Shown here: in pieces, positions 1 through 8,880 of the stretch
Numbering within the stretch: the stretch's first letter is position 1
Layout: every line of letters begins with the position of its first letter
Source of the DNA: JAVVEG01 sp041751425
Lineage (GTDB): Bacteria > Pseudomonadota > Gammaproteobacteria > Pseudomonadales > Pseudohongiellaceae
NCBI GenBank assembly: GCA_041751425.1
Contig: JBGSXL010000025.1
Span: 4,859-68,858, forward strand
DNA: 64,000 bases
Direction: 5' to 3'
Notes under the pieces: generated by a model
Databases searched by the model: none
What the model was told of the DNA's origin: nothing
Seen by the model: the letters and a program-made list of their open reading frames with translations, nothing else
Translations under genes and position numbers: made by a program

Positions 1-904
1 ACCAGATGACCCCTTCACTGTCTATATCCAGACGGCGAATACGGGTGCGTTCATCCGGCACTTCGTAATAGCGCACCTCCATGGTGTCCGGGTTCATTCT
101 GCCCAGCTTATTGGTGCCGTTGTAAGCAATCCACACGTCACCATCGGCGGCCACTTTGATACCGTACGGTCTTGGCTCCGTGTGCACTTCCTTCAGATCA
201 CCCGTTTCGGGGTCGAGGCGCCCCAGCATGGCAGCACCCTGCGATGTGAAATAGAGACTACCATTGGGATGGAAGATGGCTGAGTGTGGGTCGCGCGCTT
301 CCGTGGGATATTCCGTAACGATGCCCGTGCGCGGATCGAGTTTGCCGATGGTTGCGTTGCTGTTGCCCGTGTACCAGATGTTGCCATCGCCATCCGGCAC
401 AATCGTGTGAGGGCGCGCTGTACGCGGAAGCTGGAACTCTTCCATAACACCGGTATCCGGGTCGAGCCGACCCGCCAGGCTGGCCCACATGCCTGTCCAC
501 CATATCGAGCCATCGGGCGCTTCGGCAGGATCACGCGAGCGCTGCCCCAGTGTAGGCACCTGCCATTCGATAATTTCGATATTGAAGTCACCGGCCACCA
601 GCGTTGGTCTGCGGCTGGTGTCCTCCGGAAAGTTCATGGCCAGGTAATCTGCGATGGTATCAGCTTGCGCGGCTGGTAAATCGATCATCGTCGATATGAC
701 CCGCTTCCACTCGGAGGTCGAGGCATAACCCGCAGAATTTGTTATGAGATTCACACCATGACAGGTAGAGCATGTTGACTGCACCAGGTTCTTGGCAGGG
801 CCCTCCGGCAACTCCGGCGCTCTCCCCCCTGGTTGCGCCATGAGGGCGCTGCTTCCGGCAAGTGCTATACCAACGATAGAAGCTTTAAGATATTGCGTAA
901 TCAT
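1..904 (-). CDS. Exported cytochrome c / Vgb-type beta-propeller protein (3' end outside window)
   Basis: Reading the minus strand from the ATG at 904 gives an open frame to the window edge (301 codons). Residues 1-23 are a Sec signal peptide. A haem c site CSTCH is at 45-49, followed by a short helical cytochrome domain. From about residue 110 come propeller repeats with GxLDP and DGxIWxTG signatures (GRLDPDTG, DGNIWYTG, GKLDPRTG, GRLDPETG), as in streptogramin-lyase (Vgb) propellers. The product should be periplasmic. A haem domain on such a propeller suggests electron transfer coupled to a substrate-binding or oxidising propeller, but the substrate is unknown. The first 16 codons and the upstream DNA are duplicated at 4115-4228. 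Family assignment is firm from the motifs; function is open. Confidence 0.82.
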   Translation of the reverse strand, partial: MITQYLKASIVGIALAGSSALMAQPGGRAPELPEGPAKNLVQSTCSTCHGVNLITNSAGYASTSEWKRVISTMIDLPAAQADTIADYLAMNFPEDTSRRPTLVAGDFNIEIIEWQVPTLGQRSRDPAEAPDGSIWWTGMWASLAGRLDPDTGVMEEFQLPRTARPHTIVPDGDGNIWYTGNSNATIGKLDPRTGIVTEYPTEARDPHSAIFHPNGSLYFTSQGAAMLGRLDPETGDLKEVHTEPRPYGIKVAADGDVWIAYNGTNKLGRMNPDTMEVRYYEVPDERTRIRRLDIDSEGVIW

Positions 905-969
905 TGAAGAGTGCCCCGCATGTGAAGTCGAGGTCGTCAGATTACCTCTTAAAACACTCAGGGAGCAAC
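856..969. repeat. Long direct repeat, copy A
   Basis: This 114-bp stretch recurs in the same orientation at 4115-4228 with only two mismatches, both near the right end. Similarity resumes for about 25 more bases (to about 995) with the sequence just beyond the IS element (5497-5521), so the repeat was originally about 140 bp. It holds the upstream region and the first 16 codons of the cytochrome/Vgb gene. The remainder of the upstream stretch, 970-1121, shows nothing else I can name. Confidence 0.93.
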
Positions 970-1121
970 TGCTGGGGCAATGGGCCTGGTCCGTCGACGC
1001 AATAGCCATTGCCTGTTGACAGGGAGAAAATTCATAGGAGTTAGGCTCTATGTTGTTGTCATTGACCAAAGACCATAATAATCCTTGCAAAGCGCTAAAG
1101 CCGTTCCTAGTATTTTAAAAA

Positions 1122-3455
1122 TTATATTTCATCAGCACTTATCAGTTGGAACACGGGGGAATCACCATTCTCCACAAGTATGAACTCAAGCTTATACTGA
1201 ATATTCCCGACTTGTGCTTTAGGGATGATTAAAGTATTTCTCATTGAATTAAAAGTTGAGTATTCACCAGCTTCAAAGTTTTCAATTGCAACAGATGAAA
1301 CGATTGTAAATTCGTAGACAGGACTATCTGAGACAATCCCAAGAACCACGGTAAAGTAGAATCTTGCAAAAATAGTGTCCACAGCTACAGCAGGTATAGT
1401 TAATTTATTTTGAGAGAAAGTTGCAATCGAATAGCCAATCTTCGAACCGGTCACGTAGTCACTAAAATCACTGCACCCAGCACTATTACATGATTTTGTT
1501 CTAAAATAGTAGTTCCTATCAGCAGTACCATCCGTAATGCTTAGGGATAATTCTGACGTACCTTTGGGGAGCCTTCCACAGCTTTCCTGACTCACAGTAG
1601 TGCAAGTGTAAACTAGATATGAGGTCGCGCCTGCTACTGCCCCCCAGCTTAAAGTGACACCTAAAGTAGTATTCGATGCAATAAGTGAGGACGGTGCTGG
1701 CGGCTTCGTAATCGGGGCAGTTTTTGCACCAATAGAATAGCTTCCGAGCTCACTACATAAGTTTAAATTACATGCTTTTAGTCTATAGAAATAGATTACT
1801 CCAGCTACACCATTTGTGTCTGTATAGCTTATCGCGGTTGAGCTCGCAATTTTAGTAGCACAGCTTGATAAACTTGCTGAGCTGCAGCGATAAATTTCAT
1901 AAGATGTCGCTGTTAAAATATTTGACCAGACCAAAGTAACTCCGCTCGTTGAGGCACTGATCAGAGGAGCAGCAGGAGAAGATGGAGCGGTCGCTACAGC
2001 GGTCTTTGTTCCTGACGCATAGTCGCTGAAACTGCTGCAAGCACCGCCGCTGCATACCTTTATTCGATAAAAATATTCAATGCCTGCAGTTCCTGCTGAA
2101 TCGGTATAAGTCGTATTCGTAAGTGTTTCAATAGGAACACCGCAACTTGATATGTTTGTGGTGGTGCATCTATATAGTTGAGTAGATTCCGAAGTCTGCG
2201 TGTTCGCCCATGCAACAATTACGAATGCACTCGATGCAGTTGTGATTGGCTTTGGAGGTATAGAAAAAGCTTTAACACCAATAACAGCATTGCTGAATGG
2301 ACTGCAACCAACGTTATTACAGGCGGTAACGCGATACCTATATTGCATGCCGGCATTACCACCCGCATCAGCATAATTAGTTGTACTTACATCGGCTACC
2401 GGCTCCCCACAACTGTCAGTGTTAGCGGAAGAACATCTAAAGACTTTATAGCTAGTGCTCCCACTTATTGCAGCCCAGCTTATTGCAACCGCGCTTGTCG
2501 ACGTCGACGATAGAGCTATTGTGGGTTGTATTGGTATAGTTGTGCTAGAACCGCTGGTTCCGGAAGTATAGTTTGCCGTTAATGCGCGATCCGAAAACAT
2601 GGGAGAAAGCTGGATACTGTAATAGTCGATAGTTGTACCCACCCATCCTGTAAAGCTTTGCATTGGCGTAGCGCGAATCGCTAACCTTAATCCATCTTGA
2701 ATAGATACTTCACAAACGGGTTCGGAACAATCCAAAAACTGGTAGTTGCTTACCATCAGTATATTAGTTTTTACGTCAACTACGCCGGTACCCAGAATAA
2801 GCGGTTCAACAATGATTTTTCCATTCCCATTATTGCTTAGAGTAAGCTTGTGATATGTATTTCCATATTTAGAAAGTAGAGCATTTACGTCATCGAACTG
2901 AGGCAAAAAGGAGTCATTGATTGTGGCTGCCATAATAGTCTTAGGATCTGATAAATGGCCAAGCCCCATTGCATGTCCAAGCTCATGAACAGCAACCCGG
3001 CGAAAATCATTAGCGTAAGATCTCCTTACGCCATCGTAAATATCCCAGTCTTTGGTGTTATTAAATACAATATCTGTTTTGAAAAGAAATCCTCCGGAGG
3101 AGTAGCTAGATGTGACAGCAAGCGTATTCTCACCCCATTCATCCCCACAAAGTGTAGGGGACCATCTTGCCGAATTTCTCCCGGAACTCGTGCAGAAGCC
3201 AGGTCCACCAATATCTCGAACAGTTCTGATCCAAAATTGAGTTGCGGTATCGTTCCACCTGTCGGCTGCTTCCTCAAATGCTTCTTTCCAGTCGCCATCA
3301 GCTCCTAATAAATCATCTGTGTAAAAAGTGGTAGTCGGTGAGAACCACTTATTGCCAGAGTTTTCACTAGAAACTGCATTTTTACTTACTATTAAAAAAA
3401 AGGTTAGTACAAACAGAGGTAACCATGAGAGAAGACAGGCATTGAGATACTTCAT
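1122..3455 (-). CDS. Secreted matrixin-like zinc metalloprotease with Fn3 repeats
   Basis: 777 residues. The N-terminus has an uncleaved-looking hydrophobic segment or signal peptide (about 8-24). The catalytic core carries HELGHAMGLGH at 157-167, the metzincin HExxHxxGxxH zinc site, with a Met-turn candidate in TIMAA around 175. This fits the M10/matrixin group. Four fibronectin type III-like modules follow between about 300 and 690, each with the Y-[KR]-V-x-[AR]-C-N pattern, then a C-terminal tail without an obvious anchor. It would act outside the cell on proteins or peptides. The start overlaps the upstream gene by 4 bp (ATGA), so the pair is translationally coupled. The DNA is visibly more AT-rich than its neighbours and lies between long direct repeats, which points to acquisition. 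Cleavage specificity cannot be read. Confidence 0.85.
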   Translation of the reverse strand: MKYLNACLLSWLPLFVLTFFLIVSKNAVSSENSGNKWFSPTTTFYTDDLLGADGDWKEAFEEAADRWNDTATQFWIRTVRDIGGPGFCTSSGRNSARWSPTLCGDEWGENTLAVTSSYSSGGFLFKTDIVFNNTKDWDIYDGVRRSYANDFRRVAVHELGHAMGLGHLSDPKTIMAATINDSFLPQFDDVNALLSKYGNTYHKLTLSNNGNGKIIVEPLILGTGVVDVKTNILMVSNYQFLDCSEPVCEVSIQDGLRLAIRATPMQSFTGWVGTTIDYYSIQLSPMFSDRALTANYTSGTSGSSTTIPIQPTIALSSTSTSAVAISWAAISGSTSYKVFRCSSANTDSCGEPVADVSTTNYADAGGNAGMQYRYRVTACNNVGCSPFSNAVIGVKAFSIPPKPITTASSAFVIVAWANTQTSESTQLYRCTTTNISSCGVPIETLTNTTYTDSAGTAGIEYFYRIKVCSGGACSSFSDYASGTKTAVATAPSSPAAPLISASTSGVTLVWSNILTATSYEIYRCSSASLSSCATKIASSTAISYTDTNGVAGVIYFYRLKACNLNLCSELGSYSIGAKTAPITKPPAPSSLIASNTTLGVTLSWGAVAGATSYLVYTCTTVSQESCGRLPKGTSELSLSITDGTADRNYYFRTKSCNSAGCSDFSDYVTGSKIGYSIATFSQNKLTIPAVAVDTIFARFYFTVVLGIVSDSPVYEFTIVSSVAIENFEAGEYSTFNSMRNTLIIPKAQVGNIQYKLEFILVENGDSPVFQLISADEI

Positions 3456-4078
3456 TTTCTCAACCCCTTAATTCTAGCTTTAAAATCTGAGACCCTCATG
3501 GGCTTATTAGTTTGATTATTGTAATCTTCAGAGTCACTTTCTTTTCTTGGATGCGCAATTACTCCAAGAGCGATTCCATCACTAATGCTTGAGATCTCAG
3601 GCCTGCTTCGTAATTCCACGCTTTCAACTACAAGAGAGCTAGCTGCTATAACCTCTCCTGATTCGTTAACTAAAAAGTGTCCCTGTTCCCAACCTAACAA
3701 AGGATTAATTAAACCCGGTGCTACTTTCTCTACGAAATAAATTCCTTTCTCATCTAACTCGGGGATTCTAACCCCTAAGTCCAATTCTACCCCGCCTGCA
3801 ATTCCGCCAGTAAACCGCAGTGTTATAGTGGAGCTTGAACCTACACTACCAGCTAAAACCTCTTCGATAATAAAATCTACGTAAGTGTAAACACGGCCGA
3901 ACTCATTTAACTCAGCGCTCACTGATACAACAGTGCCTTCAAAAATGAGCTCCGATCTGTTGATCAGTTCTTCGGTGCCAATAAGCGCGATTGTAGAACT
4001 ATGGGCAGGAGGTAAAATACCAACAATCACGACAATAAGAGCTAAACGGAAGAATTTTTGAATTATTTCAAGATTCAT
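3452..4078 (-). CDS. Exported protein paired with matrixin-type protease
   Basis: 208 residues with a signal peptide (about 10-28, ending near AHSS). The mature part contains ELIFEGTVVSVS, YTYVDFIIEEVL and TLRFTGG blocks. From memory, this is a layout seen in small exported proteins often encoded next to matrixin-like proteases; I cannot name a domain. A good ribosome site (AGAGG) lies 6-7 bases before the ATG at 4078. The gene overlaps the protease by 4 bp and shares its AT-rich composition. It may be an inhibitor, chaperone or processing partner of the protease, which is inference from pairing only. The truncated leader ORF 4068-4163 overlaps its start by 11 bp. Confidence 0.75.
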   Translation of the reverse strand: MNLEIIQKFFRLALIVVIVGILPPAHSSTIALIGTEELINRSELIFEGTVVSVSAELNEFGRVYTYVDFIIEEVLAGSVGSSSTITLRFTGGIAGGVELDLGVRIPELDEKGIYFVEKVAPGLINPLLGWEQGHFLVNESGEVIAASSLVVESVELRSRPEISSISDGIALGVIAHPRKESDSEDYNNQTNKPMRVSDFKARIKGLRK

Positions 4079-4163
4079 GGGAAACCTCTATTTTGAGCGG
4101 GAAAACGTTGACTACGGCAAGTGCTATACCAACGATAGAAGCTTTAAGATATTGCGTAATCAT
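4068..4163 (-). pseudogene. Duplicated 5' stub of the cytochrome/Vgb gene
   Basis: The ATG at 4163 lies in direct repeat copy B and encodes the same first 16 residues (MITQYLKASIVGIALA) as the gene at 904. It then runs 15 codons into unrelated sequence and stops at 4068, overlapping the start of the 208-residue gene. It is a by-product of the repeat, but if the promoter moved with it, it may act as a translated leader of the metalloprotease pair. Confidence 0.75.
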
Positions 4164-4228
4164 TGAAGAGTGCCCCGCATGTGAAGTCGAGGTCGTCAGA
4201 TTACCTCTTAAAACACTCAAGGGGCAAC
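4115..4228. repeat. Long direct repeat, copy B
   Basis: Matches 856-969 at 112 of 114 positions in the same orientation. It is interrupted at its right end by the IS3-family element, after which the remaining repeat continues at about 5497. It would place a copy of the cytochrome/Vgb upstream region directly ahead of the 4078-1122 operon. Confidence 0.93.
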
Positions 4229-4287
4229 TGTAAACCTCCCCTAGAATAGGGGCATCCATTTTTAGAGTTCTCCGGGGTAATGAGCCC

Positions 4288-5127
4288 CTACCCAAAACTG
4301 AAGCGCTCATTGTTAGAAATTTCTGGCTTCAAGTGCCGATCCCTAAATTGAATCGGTGTTAGGTTTTCCAGAGAAGTGTGCGGTCGAAAATCATTATATT
4401 CCTCACGCCAAGCTTCGATTTTTTCTCGTGCATCTTCAAGTGATAGAAACCAATGACTATTCAGACACTCATCACGAAAACTGCCATTGAACGATTCGAT
4501 AAACGGATTATCCGTTGGTGTTCCCGGCCTGGAAAAGTCTAACACAACATCGTTCTCGTACGCCCATTTGTCTAATACCTTGGATATGAACTCGCTGCCA
4601 TTATCAACTTGTATCCGATCGGGACACCTGTCGTGGAGTTGCTGAATCGCGTCCATAACACCGACCACATGATCGCCTCTGATGTTGTAATCCACATGAA
4701 TTGCCATGCATTCGCGACTAAAATTATCCACTACAGTTAAGGCCCTGATCCGCTTACCGTCGAACAGGTTGTCTGCCACGAAATCCATGCTCCAACATTG
4801 ATCCACTGTGCTTAGCTGCGGCCGATCCATGCGGTGTGCTGCCGCCACTCGCCTTTTAGGTCGCTTGCTCCGCAGATTCAGGCCTTCTTCTCGGTATATG
4901 CGCAATACTTTCTTGTGATTGACATACCAGCCCTCGCGGCGGAGTAACACATGAATGCGTTCGTAACCATAGCGCACCCGTGTAGCTGCTATCTCCTTAA
5001 TACGAACTCTGAGCGCCGCATCGGAGTTGCGCCTGGATCTGTAGTAGTACACCGAGCTGTAACACTGCATTAATGAACAAGCCCGTCGTTTGGACGCCCG
5101 AAAAGCCATCACCAGATAGTCCACCAA
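4288..5127 (-). CDS. IS3-family transposase OrfB (DDE integrase core)
   Basis: 279 residues from the first in-frame ATG, but the frame is open upstream to the OrfA frameshift site, so the active enzyme is most likely the OrfAB fusion. An HTH_21-like segment (RVRYGYERIHVLLRREGW, near 48-65) precedes the rve core. The catalytic triad is visible as D in WSMDFVADN, D in QVDNGSEF and E in NPFIESFNGSFRDECL. The tail HTSLENLTPIQF is typical of the family. There is no internal stop, so it may be active. Confidence 0.93.
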   Translation of the reverse strand: MVDYLVMAFRASKRRACSLMQCYSSVYYYRSRRNSDAALRVRIKEIAATRVRYGYERIHVLLRREGWYVNHKKVLRIYREEGLNLRSKRPKRRVAAAHRMDRPQLSTVDQCWSMDFVADNLFDGKRIRALTVVDNFSRECMAIHVDYNIRGDHVVGVMDAIQQLHDRCPDRIQVDNGSEFISKVLDKWAYENDVVLDFSRPGTPTDNPFIESFNGSFRDECLNSHWFLSLEDAREKIEAWREEYNDFRPHTSLENLTPIQFRDRHLKPEISNNERFSFG

Positions 5128-5147
5128 CTCTCGACGTTTGACGGGCT

Positions 5148-5414
5148 TTAAAGCTTTTTTGACAGCACATCCTGAAGCATTTGTTTATCCAGACTCAAAT
5201 CCGCCACCATCCGCTTCAGGCGTTGGTTTTCGTCTTCCAACTGATTTAATCGGCGCAGTTCAGAAACACCCAGGCCTCCGTACTTTTTTTTCCAGTTGTA
5301 GAAAGTCGCTTCCGATATACCCATTTTGCGGCACACCTCGGCAACCCGGGTACCTGTCTCTGCTTGCTTTAAAGCAAAAGCGATCTGCTGCTCTGTATAC
5401 TTCGTTTTCTTCAT
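5148..5414 (-). CDS. IS3-family transposase OrfA (HTH)
   Basis: 88 residues. The helix-turn-helix is VAEVCRKMGISEATFYNWKK (24-43), followed by a leucine-rich coiled coil (LEDENQRLKRMVADLSLDKQ) used for multimerisation. It binds the IS ends. It ends at LSKKL with the A6G slippery run at 5154-5160, where a -1 shift moves ribosomes into the OrfB frame. Confidence 0.93.
   Translation of the reverse strand: MKKTKYTEQQIAFALKQAETGTRVAEVCRKMGISEATFYNWKKKYGGLGVSELRRLNQLEDENQRLKRMVADLSLDKQMLQDVLSKKL
5154..5160 (-). promoter_or_regulatory. Programmed -1 frameshift site (A6G)
   Basis: On the minus strand the run AAAAAAG lies two codons before the OrfA stop. Slipping back one base continues as ALKPVKRRELVDYL straight into OrfB. 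This is the standard IS3-family OrfAB arrangement. Confidence 0.85.
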
Positions 5415-5536
5415 GGCAAATGGCCCTCCCGTGAGCCAATATTGCCAGAATTTTCCAGTTTAGAATGCTTCGATTATCAGGGAGGAGGTCACAACTAGTG
5501 GGGCAATGGGGGCCTGGTCCGCTGAAGCTGAAAGCA

Positions 5537-5615
5537 CCAGTCTTCGTTAAAAGCCGCATTTGCGGCTTTTAACTTCAACTTGGGCCTGCCCCGTCGTAGG
5601 TGAAAGCGAAGACGG
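5537..5615. repeat. Three-stem dispersed repeat, copy 1
   Basis: The outer arms are GTCTTCG and CGAAGAC. Inside is a perfect hairpin at 5546-5573 (arm GTTAAAAGCCGCA, 2-base loop). A second short stem is degenerate here. It ends one base before the stop codon of the delta-60 gene. An additional right-half unit (CTGAAGCTGAAAGC) precedes it at 5521. Related copies are at 22651 and 23821. Confidence 0.8.
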
Positions 5616-5616
5616 T

Positions 5617-7395
5617 CTAATCCAATACCAGACTTATCGGAGCGGCATTGAAGATTATATTTCCGGGGTTCGTATCTCCCGTGCGCGTATAGCCAACGAA
5701 GATGTTATATGCGCCCCTGTCACCCGTACCGAGCGATCCATTGAATAGCGTGATGTCCTCTTTCGCAGACATTGAGGCGCGAGTGGTAAAGAACTGCAGA
5801 TTTGATTCGTCCAGTGGGAGTATTGCGCCAGATGAATTCACCATCAGCATGGCGCCTGCCATTTCAATAACCACAAGTATCTGTACCGATTGGCCAACAT
5901 CTGCTGCTTCCGGAGCAATTGATACGCCAATCTCCACTTGCGCTGGTGCAGCGACTTGCGTGATCAATGCATTGGAAGAGTTATAAACACCCCCAGAAAT
6001 GACCGCCGTGCTTGTTCGGCCATCTACCCGTTGGGTAAGGCGAGCAGGCAAGGCGGGTTTTTCCGAAGGCGTTCCTGAGCCGGAACCAACACCCTGCAGG
6101 CGCACCGCAGCCCAGCGCGGCATGTAATTATCGCTGGCAGCAATTGCTTCTCCGATCAAAAGAATGCCCCCATCCGCAGTTTGACCAATTAACCCTCTGC
6201 TCGGCATGGTGGTGTTGAATTCGAAACTCAGTGGATGCACGATCAGGCCGTTGTCGCCATCAAACTCGATAACCGGCGTCAGATCCGGGTTAAACAAACC
6301 GAACAACTGACCATCAGCGAGCCATGGTGGCGAGGAGAGCGTGCCGGTCCAGTGTGCGCTAATCACGATACGTCCATCTGCAAGGCGACCCAGCAGTGCG
6401 CCGCGCAAGAGTCGACCCTGTGCCGCTACACCCTGGGGCACCTCGCGCACATTGGCCGTTGCCACCGTAGCTCCAGTTGGGCTGAAATGAGAAAGTCTGC
6501 AAACCGTATTACCCGCCAGACATCCCTCCAGTGCCAAAACCCCGCCATCAGGCATAGCCAGAATCGTGTTTGTCCCGGTATTAGAGAGCAATTTCTTCCG
6601 TCCGTTCGTACCGAACCCGGTATCCAGACTGCCGGTGGAAGTCAAACGCAACAGGCTGTCGGCATTGCCGCCTGATCCGCCCGTGAGCAAGTAATAGGAA
6701 CCATCTGATGCCGGTGTTTGAGCCAAAAAAGTTTCAGATTGCCCCTTATCCGCGGGCAACTGGCCTACACCATTGCTGCCGAATGTTGTGTCGAGCGCGC
6801 CGTCGGGTGTGAAGCGGATTAAACCACTCGTAAATGACGTCACCAGAATTCGGTTCTGCGCATCGATAGCGATGTCGAACTCGGAGCCCAAAAACAACTT
6901 GTTAGTGTCAGTAAAGGTGCCCCCGGATGCGAAGCTGGTGTCCAGTGTCCCATCGCGGCTAAGACGTTTCAGAAATCCCGGTACGCCACCACCCGCATCA
7001 GTGCTCCACCGGCCGACTACCAGTTTGTTATCAGAAGTGAGCGCCGCTGCTGTTGCTATAAAGCCAGGAACCGGAATGACCTCTTGCCGCTCACCCGACG
7101 CACTGAAATTGGCGAATACCAATGAACCTTCTGTATCAGAAGATATTCCAAATATCTGAAATGAACCGTCCGGATTGATGATTGGCTTTATTGGCAAACT
7201 TCGCCGCGAGCTATGGTCATTAGGGTTGTATGTGTCATACATGACCCCTGTGCCGTTGAAGCTGGTGTCAAGAGCACCCGGCTGAGCCAGTGCAAAACTC
7301 GAAAGCAGTAATAAGGGCAGCGCTGGAAGACAACGCTTCATCTTCAATGTTAACGTGAGAAATAGATTGGTTTTTTTGGCTTTCGAAATTTCCAT
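5617..7395 (-). CDS. Exported delta-60 repeat protein
   Basis: 592 residues. Several LDTSFG-type repeats are visible (LDTSFNGTGV, LDTSFASGGTF, LDTTFGSNGVGQL, LDTGFGTNGRKKL), the signature of the delta-60 repeat family, probably folding as a propeller-like surface domain. The signal peptide follows MKRCLPALPLLLLSSFALAQ. The ATG at 7395 has a GAGAGG ribosome site; a start at 7341 would give a more ordinary signal peptide, so the 18-residue extension is uncertain. The C-terminal 170 residues hold no named domain and lack an obvious anchor. It lies downstream of the type I secretion genes on the same strand, but with its own signal peptide it need not be their passenger. Confidence 0.78.
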   Translation of the reverse strand: MEISKAKKTNLFLTLTLKMKRCLPALPLLLLSSFALAQPGALDTSFNGTGVMYDTYNPNDHSSRRSLPIKPIINPDGSFQIFGISSDTEGSLVFANFSASGERQEVIPVPGFIATAAALTSDNKLVVGRWSTDAGGGVPGFLKRLSRDGTLDTSFASGGTFTDTNKLFLGSEFDIAIDAQNRILVTSFTSGLIRFTPDGALDTTFGSNGVGQLPADKGQSETFLAQTPASDGSYYLLTGGSGGNADSLLRLTSTGSLDTGFGTNGRKKLLSNTGTNTILAMPDGGVLALEGCLAGNTVCRLSHFSPTGATVATANVREVPQGVAAQGRLLRGALLGRLADGRIVISAHWTGTLSSPPWLADGQLFGLFNPDLTPVIEFDGDNGLIVHPLSFEFNTTMPSRGLIGQTADGGILLIGEAIAASDNYMPRWAAVRLQGVGSGSGTPSEKPALPARLTQRVDGRTSTAVISGGVYNSSNALITQVAAPAQVEIGVSIAPEAADVGQSVQILVVIEMAGAMLMVNSSGAILPLDESNLQFFTTRASMSAKEDITLFNGSLGTGDRGAYNIFVGYTRTGDTNPGNIIFNAAPISLVLD

Positions 7396-7488
7396 GAGTC
7401 AGCGCCCTCTCGCTATTTATGATCGAATCATATTGAGTGGGGTTAACTATAAAGGAGTTGGCGCTTTGCAAAACCCCCTGAACGGGTG

Positions 7489-8880
7489 TTAGTTTGGCTC
7501 CTGCAACCGCGACCCAATATCCAGTAGATCATCTGCCGTCAGCGCACCGGAATCCCGGCGCAAGTAAAGACCCAACCGGATGTAGTCATAGCGGTAGCGC
7601 TGCAATTCCCGTTCGGCCAGGAACAGGTCGCGCACGGCATCCAGCACGTTGACGCTGGTCACGGTGCCCAGTTCGAAGCCGCGCTGCATGGAGGTATTAA
7701 AAATTTCCCGCGATTCTACTACTGCCTCTGCCGCCCCTATCTGGCGTTCCAGGGCCTGCATGCGCAGATAGTACAGGCGGGTTTGTTCGCCCACTTCCAG
7801 TTGTAACTGGCGCAATTCGTTGCGGGCAATGGATTCCATGCTGGTTGCCTCACGCACAGCGGCGCGGTTGCTGCCGCCGGCGAACAGCGGTATGGAAACA
7901 TCCAGGCCAATATAGCCAGAATCGGTGCGCGCGATTGGCACGTTATCAAAACCCAAGTCAGATCTTTGTTGCTGCACGATCAGATTGACTCGCGGCATAT
8001 AGCGGCTGCGTGCCTGCGAAATGCGGCTGCCAGCGGCGTCCACCGCAAACTCGCGGGCACTTATCATGTGGTTCTGTCCGCGTGCTTTTTCTAACCAGTC
8101 TTCCAGTGTGCCCTCAACCGCAGGCAGGTTGGGGTCTTCGCCCAGCGTAAACAGTTCGCCAACAGAGAGACCTGAGACGGAGCGCAGTGCTTCGCGCGTC
8201 AATATCACTTCGCTGGATAAATATAAACGCTCTGCCTGCACTTCTGCCATGCGCGCCCTGGCTTCATACAGATCCGTAATCTGTACCATCTGCAGGTCGT
8301 GCAGGCGGGTAATCTGATTCAATTGCTCCTGCACCGCTTCAAGCTCCGCCTCGATGGAAGTCAGTGCATCCTGCGACTGCAATACGTCCAGATAGCGCTC
8401 TGCTACCGTCGTCAGCACATTAGAAAGCTCGGCGTAATATTCAGCTTCATATTGATTTTCGATCAGATACGCTTCTGTACGCCGCGAGAAAAGCTGCCAG
8501 TCGAACAGAACCTGGCTTAATTGCACAGAAAGCCGTTCGCCGCGGTACTCCGTTATCCCTCTGATGTTGTCCTGACGGTTGTCGGACAAGCTGGCATTGG
8601 CAGCGATCTGTGGCAATAATTGACCATTGGCGGCCTGCCGGCGGGCACCGCCAATATCCCAACGTCCTTGAGCAGCTTGCAATTGCGGGCTATTGGTCAG
8701 CGCTGCGGTGAAAAAATCTTCCAGCGACCTGCCTATGCCCACGTGGCGCTGTTGTAACGGAACAGCATCGTTGACGGACGTTTCGGGCTGGCTGGCTTGA
8801 GCGAGTGCGCCGTCACTTAACACCAGACCCAACATCAGGCTGGTTGCAACGGTGGCGACGATCCGGGATTTCATAGGCAT
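7489..8880 (-). CDS. TolC-family outer membrane channel of a type I secretion system
   Basis: 463 residues with a signal peptide (1-27, ending ALAQA) and two long helical repeats. LFDWQLFSRR and DVSIPLFAGGSNRAAVREA match the paired TolC-type strand/helix segments. It forms the outer membrane duct for the ABC/HlyD pair. The start overlaps the HlyD stop by one base (TGATG), so translation is coupled. Length is usual for the family. It is the last gene of the trio in the order ABC, fusion protein, channel, as in prtDEF-type systems. Confidence 0.9.
   Translation of the reverse strand: MPMKSRIVATVATSLMLGLVLSDGALAQASQPETSVNDAVPLQQRHVGIGRSLEDFFTAALTNSPQLQAAQGRWDIGGARRQAANGQLLPQIAANASLSDNRQDNIRGITEYRGERLSVQLSQVLFDWQLFSRRTEAYLIENQYEAEYYAELSNVLTTVAERYLDVLQSQDALTSIEAELEAVQEQLNQITRLHDLQMVQITDLYEARARMAEVQAERLYLSSEVILTREALRSVSGLSVGELFTLGEDPNLPAVEGTLEDWLEKARGQNHMISAREFAVDAAGSRISQARSRYMPRVNLIVQQQRSDLGFDNVPIARTDSGYIGLDVSIPLFAGGSNRAAVREATSMESIARNELRQLQLEVGEQTRLYYLRMQALERQIGAAEAVVESREIFNTSMQRGFELGTVTSVNVLDAVRDLFLAERELQRYRYDYIRLGLYLRRDSGALTADDLLDIGSRLQEPN

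Larger units (their letters stand above)
4229..5493 (-). mobile_element. IS3-family insertion sequence, intact
   Basis: About 1265 bp. The ends are imperfect inverted repeats: left TGTAAACCTCCCC, and the complement of the right end TGTGACCTCCTCCC. The 4 bases AACT occur at both junctions (4226-4229 and 5493-5496), so the exact border is ambiguous by one base and a 4-bp target duplication is likely. It encodes OrfA and OrfB on the minus strand with a -1 frameshift site. It sits inside direct repeat copy B, so it arrived after that duplication. Confidence 0.92.
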
